Shown here piece after piece: positions 7,258 to 11,634 of a stretch of DNA of 11,634 nt; within the stretch, counting starts at the first letter, position 1, and each line of letters opens with the position of its first letter. The stretch is taken from the NCBI GenBank assembly GCA_007131625.1, contig SLQC01000164.1:1-11634 (forward strand), written 5' to 3'. Source of the stretch: Balneolales bacterium. GTDB lineage: Bacteria > Bacteroidota > Rhodothermia > Balneolales > Natronogracilivirgulaceae. A program made the position numbers and the translations under genes. Below the pieces are notes generated by a model. It saw only the letters and a program-made list of their open reading frames with translations, was not told the DNA's origin and did no database searches.

Positions 7258-8001
7258 ATGGAATCGGTCACACTGCAGGTTTTGCGATATCTTCCGGAAG
7301 AAAAATCGGAGCCTTTCTATCAGGATTATGATGTCCCTTTCCAAAAAAAGTGGGTTATTCTTGATGCACTCAACTATATCAAGGATCACGTTGACGGTAC
7401 CCTCACATACCGCTGGTCATGCCGGATGGGCGTATGCGGCAGCTGCGGCATGATGGTCAACGATCAGCCGGTGCTGACGTGTGAAACATTCCTGGAAACG
7501 TACCTGCCCGGCCCCATTCGAATTGCACCCTTGAGCTACTTTGCCGTCATCCGTGATCTTGTGGTGAATACGGATGATTTTTTGGGAAAGGTAAAACGTG
7601 CCAAACCCTGGCTGATTACAGATGAACTGAAGCCGGTGACGGAAGGTGAATACAGACAGACACCGGACGAACTGAAAGAATACAAACAATACAGCATGTG
7701 TATCAATTGCATGCTGTGTTATTCCGCTTGTCCGATCGTCGGACTCGATCCGGAATTCGTGGGTCCGGCAGCTGTTGCACTTGCCCAGCGCTACAACTAC
7801 GACAGTCGGGATGACGGACACGGCCAGCGTAACAAAATCCTCATGGATGACGACGGTATCTACAGTTGTACACTTGTTGGTGAATGTTCGGTCGTTTGCC
7901 CGAAAGCTGTCGATCCGGCCGGTGCCATACAACGATACAAGGTTACCGGGGCAGTCGAGTGGTGGAAATCGGTCGTCATGCCTTGGAAAAGTGACAAGTG
8001 A
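7258..8001 (+). CDS. frdB: Fumarate reductase iron-sulfur subunit
   Basis: Electron-transfer subunit of complex II, 247 residues (E. coli FrdB 244). It carries electrons between FAD in FrdA and quinone at the membrane anchors. The [2Fe-2S] ligands are Cys55, Cys60, Cys63 and Cys75 (WSCRMGVCGSCG, then VLTC). The ferredoxin-like C-terminal half has CINCMLCYSACP with Cys148, Cys151, Cys154 and Cys158, then Cys204, Cys210 and Cys214 (SCTLVGECSVVCPKAVDP). By analogy with E. coli, 148/151/154/214 hold [4Fe-4S] and 158/204/210 hold [3Fe-4S]; these seven numbers equal the E. coli ones. All ligands are intact. The ATG at 7258 follows frdA by 45 bases with no terminator. After its stop comes a 191-base gap to frdC that contains a promoter-like sequence, so membrane subunits may be expressed partly on their own. 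Confidence 0.96.
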   Translation: MESVTLQVLRYLPEEKSEPFYQDYDVPFQKKWVILDALNYIKDHVDGTLTYRWSCRMGVCGSCGMMVNDQPVLTCETFLETYLPGPIRIAPLSYFAVIRDLVVNTDDFLGKVKRAKPWLITDELKPVTEGEYRQTPDELKEYKQYSMCINCMLCYSACPIVGLDPEFVGPAAVALAQRYNYDSRDDGHGQRNKILMDDDGIYSCTLVGECSVVCPKAVDPAGAIQRYKVTGAVEWWKSVVMPWKSDK

Positions 8002-8111
8002 CCGATTGTATACGAGTGTTAGTCTGCAACCTGATGACGGAATCTGATGAATAAAATACAACGGAATGACGGACTTCAATTGATTAATGGCCTGCAACCA
8101 AATGTCTGATT

Positions 8112-8141
8112 TTGACAAGCAAACTGTAACGGAATGATAAT
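8112..8141 (+). promoter_or_regulatory. Candidate internal promoter for frdCD
   Basis: TTGACA (8112-8117), an 18-base spacer, GATAAT (8136-8141): a full -35 consensus and a five-of-six -10 box at good spacing. Predicted transcription would begin near 8148, about 45 bases before the frdC ATG. It lies in the gap after frdB, which is long for the middle of a complex II operon. The words AACGGAATGA at 8060-8069 and 8128-8137 (the latter inside the spacer) form a 10-bp exact direct repeat. Confidence 0.5.
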
Positions 8142-8192
8142 ATCCAAATGAGTGATGGATTTTAAATCGTGAACCTGAAACCAGGATATACC

Positions 8193-8648
8193 ATGGACAG
8201 TAGAGAGTCTACGACATCACGCACCGATGATGCCGGGGTGGAAATCCCCTACCAAAGGTTCCGACCGAAGCGGTACCAGCCCCGCATGTCCATCTTCTGG
8301 TGGATACATAAAAAAGTATATTTGCGATTTATTATAAGGGAGCTGACCAGTGTCTTTGTCGCTATTTACGCCGTAATCCTGATCGTCAAGTTAAATGCAC
8401 TGCTCCGAGGTCCTGAGTCGTGGGAAGTGATGACGGCCGCTCTCGCAACACCGTTTTCCATCGTGCTGCACGTGATCATCCTGCTTTTTGTAGTTTATCA
8501 CAGCATAACCTGGTTCCTGCTCGCACCCACAGCTACAGTCGTGCGGTTAGGAAGAAAACGAATTCCCGACTCGGCCATCATTGCTGTGAATTTTCTGATG
8601 TGGCTGGTGCTGTCGGTGGCTGTCGGGTGGATTATATTAGCTGTATAG
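8193..8648 (+). CDS. frdC: Fumarate reductase membrane anchor subunit C
   Basis: Membrane anchor of complex II, 151 residues (E. coli FrdC about 131). Three helices are visible: about 48-70, 88-110 and 127-150. Family features include a basic, aromatic N-terminal part (PYQRFRPKRYQ, FWWIHKKVYLRF), RELTSV with Glu50 matching the quinone-site glutamate region of FrdC, RGPESW, and YHSITWFLLAP with His103, which parallels the E. coli LLHTKTWFELAP stretch. The ATG at 8193 is chosen over a GTG at 8169 because AGGA (8183-8186) stands six bases before it; the GTG would add only eight residues. With FrdD it forms the heme-poor, two-subunit anchor type. The N-terminal 18 residues are polar and extend beyond E. 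coli FrdC. Confidence 0.9.
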   Translation: MDSRESTTSRTDDAGVEIPYQRFRPKRYQPRMSIFWWIHKKVYLRFIIRELTSVFVAIYAVILIVKLNALLRGPESWEVMTAALATPFSIVLHVIILLFVVYHSITWFLLAPTATVVRLGRKRIPDSAIIAVNFLMWLVLSVAVGWIILAV

Positions 8649-8682
8649 GATAAGTTTCATTAACCTTGATCATTGAACAAAC

Positions 8683-9036
8683 ATGTCTGTCTCAAAAAAT
8701 AACGATCCGTTCTGGTGGACGCTCTTTGGAGCGGGCGGGACTATTTCGGCATTTTTTATTCCGATCCATGTCGTTTTGATGGGTATTGCGATCCCTCTGG
8801 GCTGGTTTGATACAATGGACTATGACCGTTATCTTGAATTGGCACGGCATCCTCTGGCACGACTTTATTTGTTTGCTGTGATCTCACTCTCACTGTTCCA
8901 CTGGGCCCACCGGTTCCGTTATACGTTGTATGACGGGCTTCAGCTCAAACATCTCGAGCAATACATAGTCGTATTTTGCTATGGAATTGCGACTGCAGGT
9001 ACGTTCATTACGGTCATTCTCATATTCTCTATATAA
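8683..9036 (+). CDS. frdD: Fumarate reductase membrane anchor subunit D
   Basis: Second membrane anchor, 117 residues (E. coli FrdD 119). The diagnostic N-terminal block is DPFWWTLFGAGGTISAF, almost the E. coli PVFWGLFGAGGMWSA. Three helices lie at about 19-40, 58-78 and 92-116. FHWAHRFRYTLYDGLQL, with His73 and His76, matches the GLHRMHHAMHDLKIH region after helix 2. Together with FrdC it binds quinone and anchors FrdAB to the inner face of the membrane. It starts 34 bases after frdC with no ribosome site. No terminator is seen before the next gene, 73 bases downstream, so read-through into it is likely. Confidence 0.9.
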   Translation: MSVSKNNDPFWWTLFGAGGTISAFFIPIHVVLMGIAIPLGWFDTMDYDRYLELARHPLARLYLFAVISLSLFHWAHRFRYTLYDGLQLKHLEQYIVVFCYGIATAGTFITVILIFSI

Positions 9037-9109
9037 TCTATTGCCTCTGATTAGTCTATGTAAGTGCCTAATGCCCATTTCCAACTAAACACTTAACCCC
9101 TTCGACATT

Positions 9110-9598
9110 ATGCAATTAAAAAAACTTTCCAAAGAAGGCGTCGATGCCGCCCTGGAAAAAGCAATCCGATACCGACTTTTGAACGAGCCTATGGTAACAG
9201 AAAGCATCTGTATCGATATTCTCGAAGTTGATCCTGCAAATCAACAGACTATCGTAACTCTGCTGCTATCCATCACCGACCAATTTGGTTCGGGGAAGAC
9301 CATGAATCACGCCCGGCAACTCTTGCCGAAGCTTGATATTGAGTACGACCGGCTCTATTACGGTGGTATCATATGTGAACGGATGGGCAAGTCCGTTCTT
9401 AAAAAGTTTTCGACTCCACGTATGGACGATGTCTACAAACTGCTGCGTGAAGCGATGGTTTTATTCGAACAAGCGGAGAAAATTCGCCCTAAAGGCAACG
9501 ATGACACAATTCTCCGATGGAACACCTGTGCCCGCATAATCACGAAGCACAATCTGACGAGCCGGAAACTGGAAGAAATCGAAGAGCAGCTGGAGTAA
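9110..9598 (+). CDS. Helical (TPR-like) protein of unknown function
   Basis: Soluble protein of 162 residues, predicted all-helical, with no signal or membrane segment. It reads like two or three degenerate TPR-type helix pairs: AALEKAIRYRLLNEPMVTES, ICIDILEVDPANQQTIVTLL (the EVDPANQQ turn is typical of TPRs), then YKLLREAMVLFEQAEKIRPK. The family looks familiar as an uncharacterised bacterial protein, but I cannot assign a role. It follows frdD by 73 bases in the same direction, so it may be co-transcribed and could serve complex II assembly or be unrelated. No Shine-Dalgarno sequence precedes the ATG. The 3' end is odd: the last 15 codons have an imperfect copy just beyond the TAA, and the frame after the stop continues with HNLTTREKLKK, resembling the C-terminal HNLTSRKLEE. 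Confidence 0.8.
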   Translation: MQLKKLSKEGVDAALEKAIRYRLLNEPMVTESICIDILEVDPANQQTIVTLLLSITDQFGSGKTMNHARQLLPKLDIEYDRLYYGGIICERMGKSVLKKFSTPRMDDVYKLLREAMVLFEQAEKIRPKGNDDTILRWNTCARIITKHNLTSRKLEEIEEQLE

Positions 9599-9648
9599 CA
9601 GCATAATCTGACAACACGGGAAAAATTGAAAAAGTACAGCAGCTGGAG
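9551..9648 (+). repeat. Imperfect 53-54-bp tandem duplication at a gene's 3' end
   Basis: AATCTGAC occurs at 9551-9558 and 9605-9612, and AGCAGCTGGAG at 9585-9595 and 9638-9648; the purine-rich DNA between them also aligns with gaps. The first copy codes for the C-terminus of the preceding protein and the second lies after its TAA. The offset drops from 54 to 53 bases, so one base was lost in one copy. The first 11 codons of the second copy are still in frame with the gene. Confidence 0.7.
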
Positions 9649-9709
9649 GGACCTGTCCTTGTGAATTTGTCTGGTTACGGTATTGCTTACCTAATCTGTT
9701 TAACGTAAT

Positions 9710-9792
9710 ATGCTCACACCCATTGATTTACAGCAATCCCTCCAAACCTTTTTCAATATTATGAACAGGCCGATCAGTCCATTACCCGCTGG
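9710..9792 (+). pseudogene. Probable N-terminal part of the DoxX-like gene, one frame off
   Basis: From the ATG at 9710 one frame reads MLTPIDLQQSLQTFF. Another frame, continuous with the DoxX-like gene and open from 9727, reads FQYYEQADQSITRW directly into its MARNG. The two join if the T5 run at 9749-9753 is given one more T, yielding QTFFQYYEQADQSITRWMA, a believable cytoplasmic leader ahead of the first helix. This suggests a one-base deletion, a sequencing error, or less likely ribosomal slippage. The downstream frame has no ATG, GTG or TTG before 9793. Confidence 0.55.
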
Positions 9793-10218
9793 ATGGCGCG
9801 AAACGGGATATTCTTATTGCGCATCAGTATCGGGCTAATCTTTGTATGGTTCGGAGTTTTGAAATTCTTTCCGGGAGTGAGTCCGGCAGAACAGCTGGCC
9901 GGTTCTTCGATTGAGATATTGAGTTTCGGGATTGTTTCCGCAGATATCGGTTTGCCGATCCTGGCTGTATGGGAATGCCTGATCGGCATCGGGATGTTTA
10001 TTCGCAAATACATGCGATTTACAATTCTGATGTTGTATGTGCAGATGGTCGGTACGTTTTCTCCTGTTGTAATCATGCCGGACATCGTGTTTGAAGGCTT
10101 TCCTTTTGCTCTGACGATGGAGGGGCAATACATCATCAAGAATGTGGTGCTAATTGCCGCAGCTATGGTGATCGGTGCTACGGTGAGGGGCGGTAAGCTG
10201 CAGTCAGAGAGTCAGTAA
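9793..10218 (+). CDS. DoxX-like integral membrane protein
   Basis: Membrane protein of 141 residues from ATG 9793, with four helices: about 4-24 (IFLLRISIGLIFVWFGVLKF), 46-66, 71-95 and 112-132. The first helix, with R-SIG-FVWFG-LKFFPG, and the paired glycines of helix 2 are the usual look of DoxX / DoxD-like proteins, some of which act in quinone-linked redox systems or oxidative stress; no specific reaction can be claimed. There is no cysteine pair. ATG 9793 is the only standard start in this frame, but the frame is open upstream and reads a convincing leader, so the real start was probably at 9710 before a one-base change. It follows the frd cluster by some distance on the same strand, and the next gene is convergent. 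Confidence 0.75.
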   Translation: MARNGIFLLRISIGLIFVWFGVLKFFPGVSPAEQLAGSSIEILSFGIVSADIGLPILAVWECLIGIGMFIRKYMRFTILMLYVQMVGTFSPVVIMPDIVFEGFPFALTMEGQYIIKNVVLIAAAMVIGATVRGGKLQSESQ

Positions 10219-10223
10219 TTCAC

Positions 10224-10355
10224 TTAATTTTTTGGATCCATATCATCAGATGGAGCACCCATGATAATTTTATCTTGCGCCAGTACGTCAGTGATTGGTG
10301 TCATGGGTGTTTCATGAGTATTAATGTTAATGATTCCTAAAGACGCATGGAACAT
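10224..10355 (-). other. 43-codon ORF downstream of the symporter, possible displaced C-terminal tail
   Basis: The minus-strand frame starts at ATG (top base 10355) and ends at TAA 10224-10226, six bases from the DoxX-like stop. It contains THETPMTPITDVLAQDKIIM and ends GAPSDDMDPKN. The first part resembles, codon for codon, the tail the symporter would have without its 25-bp duplication: SDETSMAEVPDTQAYD (shared ET-M, D, A, D positions). It may therefore be an old duplicate of, or the original, symporter C-terminus, now out of frame. No ribosome site is visible, and an independent small protein is less likely. Confidence 0.3.
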
Positions 10356-10414
10356 CCATGGTTTTAATCATACGCTTGTGTGTCCGGGACTTCGGCCATG
10401 GATGTTTCATCTGA
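10250..10414. repeat. Two related ~68-bp imperfect palindromes, 97 bp apart
   Basis: Copy 1 runs about 10250-10317 and copy 2 about 10347-10414. In copy 1 CACCCATGA (10256-10264) pairs with TCATGGGTG (10301-10309); in copy 2 AACATCCATGG (10351-10361) pairs with CCATGGATGTT (10396-10406). Both have loops of about 35 bases and share ATGGA(G/A)CA(C/T)CCATG at the left and CATGG(G/A)TGTTTCAT at the right. They lie between two convergent genes, so the hairpins may end transcription although no T-run follows. A repeated palindromic element or a duplicated coding tail are the two readings. Confidence 0.6.
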
Positions 10415-10437
10415 CTTCGGCCATGGATGTTTCATCT
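10388..10437. repeat. Exact 25-bp tandem duplication in the symporter 3' end
   Basis: Two identical 25-bp units, 10388-10412 and 10413-10437, beginning GACTTCGGCCATGG and ending GTTTCATCT, followed by a third GAC. Because 25 is not a multiple of three, the extra copy shifts the frame of the minus-strand symporter and creates its present TGA stop at 10407-10409. Perfect identity points to a recent event. Confidence 0.97.
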
Positions 10438-11585
10438 GACCAGGAATCTACCATTAGCGAGATCGCCCCGTCTCCGGTCACATTGCAGGCCGTGCCGAAT
10501 CCGTCCTGAGCCATATAAAGAGCCAGCATAAGGCCTTGTTGCGCTTCGGTGAAGCCCAGGATGGAGGACATCAGACCAAGAGCCGCCACCACAGCCCCGC
10601 CCGGAACGCCCGGAGCGGCGATCATTGTCACCCCGAGAAGTATGATAAAGGGAAAGAAGTTCCCAAGTTCAGGCGAACCTCCACCCAGAACAATAACAGC
10701 AACAGTGCAGACAACCAGAGTGATCGTACTTCCAGCCAAATGAATAGTGGCCGACAGGGGTATTACAAATTCCACGATACGTTCAGATACACCATTGGAT
10801 TTTGCACTTTGCAAAGTCACCGGGATCGTGGCGGCGCTGGACATAGTACCCAGAGCGGTGGTGTAGGCCGGGAGCATGTTCTTAAGAGCTATCAATGGAT
10901 TCTTTCCAGTTCTCAGTCCGGCGATGGAAAACTGAACCAGCAAATATCCCAGATGTATCAGGATAATCAACACAAAGACCCGGGCAAACACGCTAAGGGT
11001 CTGAAACGCTTCTCCAGTGGCGGCCATATCGGCAAAAATTCCGGCAATATGAATCGGTAACAGCGGAATGATAATCTTCGTAATGACCAAGACAATGATT
11101 GCGCGAAACTCTTCCACAAAATGAAACATGGTGGATTGCGCCTTTTCGTGTCGGAGATAGTTGATGCCGAGTCCAAATACGAACGAAGTGACCAGCGCGG
11201 TCATCACCCCCATAATGGGAGGTGTACTTATTTCAATAAAGGGCAGTAGTCCGATGACGTCCGGATCACCGGCGGCACCATCAGTTATAAAAACCGGGAT
11301 GACGGCTATGGCGATAAAAAAGGCTGTGAGGCCTGCTATAATAGTTGATGCATAAGCAAGGCCTGCAGTTCCGGCGAGCAGTTTCCCAGCCTTGGACCCA
11401 AGTTCGGCTATTCCGGCGACAATAAATCCGATGATGATCAATGGGACAATAAACCCCAGAAATTCCCCAAAAATATGAGTAAAAGTGTAGAGTGCCCTTC
11501 CTGCCCATTCCGGCAGATAAAGGCCAAGTAAAATTCCGGAGAATATACCGATGATGAGTCGTGGTAAAAGGCCGATATTTTTCAT
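10407..11585 (-). CDS. Divergent dicarboxylate/amino acid:cation symporter (DAACS fold)
   Basis: Integral membrane secondary transporter of 392 residues with the glutamate-transporter fold; archaeal GltPh and relatives are about 420. Hairpin 1 is MSSAATIPVTLQSAKSNGVS (residues 248-267) and is followed by IPLSATIHLAGSTITLVVCT (275-294, TM7). Hairpin 2 holds APGVPGGAVVAALG (324-337) and TM8 DGFGTACNVTGDGA (361-374). Alignment by eye to GltPh shows important changes: TM7 NMDGT is HLAGS (His282, Ala284), the substrate-side-chain Arg of TM8 is Gly364, and the third hairpin-1 Ser is Ala251. Asn368 and Asp372 are kept. An acidic amino acid substrate and the usual Na+ sites are therefore doubtful; the substrate is unknown. 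ATG at 11585 gives a normal first helix; no Shine-Dalgarno sequence is seen in the 49 bases upstream. The C-terminus (SMAEVR) is altered by the 25-bp duplication. It is convergent with the DoxX-like gene. Confidence 0.9.
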   Translation of the reverse strand: MKNIGLLPRLIIGIFSGILLGLYLPEWAGRALYTFTHIFGEFLGFIVPLIIIGFIVAGIAELGSKAGKLLAGTAGLAYASTIIAGLTAFFIAIAVIPVFITDGAAGDPDVIGLLPFIEISTPPIMGVMTALVTSFVFGLGINYLRHEKAQSTMFHFVEEFRAIIVLVITKIIIPLLPIHIAGIFADMAATGEAFQTLSVFARVFVLIILIHLGYLLVQFSIAGLRTGKNPLIALKNMLPAYTTALGTMSSAATIPVTLQSAKSNGVSERIVEFVIPLSATIHLAGSTITLVVCTVAVIVLGGGSPELGNFFPFIILLGVTMIAAPGVPGGAVVAALGLMSSILGFTEAQQGLMLALYMAQDGFGTACNVTGDGAISLMVDSWSDETSMAEVR

Positions 11586-11634
11586 AAAAAATGGTTTAAT
11601 TCAATAGCTTAAGTGTTGCGTTGATTAAACGCTG

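Noticed and set aside
8047..8109. 20-codon ORF between frdB and frdC (MNKIQRNDGLQ...)
   Set aside because: Too short to judge, no ribosome site, overlaps the candidate promoter region; a leader peptide cannot be supported.
7417..8118. 233-codon minus-strand ORF over frdB and the following gap
   Set aside because: Mostly antisense to frdB, whose eleven cluster cysteines prove the plus-strand frame; the overhang adds nothing recognisable.
9060..9096. Terminator between frdD and the helical-protein gene
   Set aside because: TAAGTG and CACTTA can pair but the loop is about 25 bases and no T-run follows.
9749..9753. Programmed -1 ribosomal frameshift in the DoxX-like gene
   Set aside because: The site reads C TTT TTC, which is not a full X XXY YYZ heptamer, and no clear downstream stimulator was noticed; an indel is simpler.
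10536..11060. 174-codon plus-strand ORF inside the symporter
   Set aside because: Low-complexity, Ser/Gln/Asn/His-rich translation, antisense to clear hairpin and TM motifs of the transporter.

Overview
The window looks like a piece of a Bacteroidota/FCB-group chromosome of moderate GC, possibly Balneolota or Rhodothermota. This rests on the near absence of Shine-Dalgarno sequences before clear genes, a candidate TTTG-N17-TAnnTTTG-like promoter, and the general look of the proteins. It is an inference; no marker settles the taxon.

Layout. (1) 1-856, minus strand: the N-terminal half of aspartyl-tRNA synthetase, running off the left edge. (2) 857-1385: a long intergenic stretch with four tandem 23-bp units (1046-1137) and a 45-codon ORF that may be a relic of an IS21-type transposase. 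(3) 1386-2084: an orphan NarL/FixJ-type response regulator, followed by a weak and then a very strong hairpin terminator. (4) 2323-5185: repeats resembling an IS21-type end, then a GTG-started, membrane-anchored penicillin-acylase-family Ntn hydrolase overlapping by ATGA a small four-helix membrane protein. (5) 5186-5448: a control region with a candidate promoter and three 40-bp tandem repeats. (6) 5449-9036: frdABCD, a complete complex II of the E. coli fumarate reductase type with two small membrane anchors and a good internal promoter before frdC. (7) 9110-9598: a helical repeat-like protein of unknown role whose 3' end has an imperfect tandem copy just after the stop. (8) 9710-10218: a DoxX-like membrane protein whose N-terminus appears to lie in another frame, one base out of register. 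(9) 10407-11585, minus strand: a divergent glutamate-transporter-fold symporter whose last codons are altered by an exact 25-bp tandem duplication.

Function. FrdA and FrdB carry every catalytic and iron-sulfur ligand expected. FrdA has Glu at the position where the E. coli enzymes differ (Glu in FrdA, Gln in SdhA), so the complex is sequence-wise a quinol:fumarate reductase, though such enzymes can also work as succinate dehydrogenase. The acylase and its small partner form a separate envelope-located unit.

I found no clear new multi-gene system. The least ordinary signals are short tandem duplications at 3' ends and in control regions, the direct repeats bracketing the response regulator, and the altered cation and substrate motifs of the symporter.
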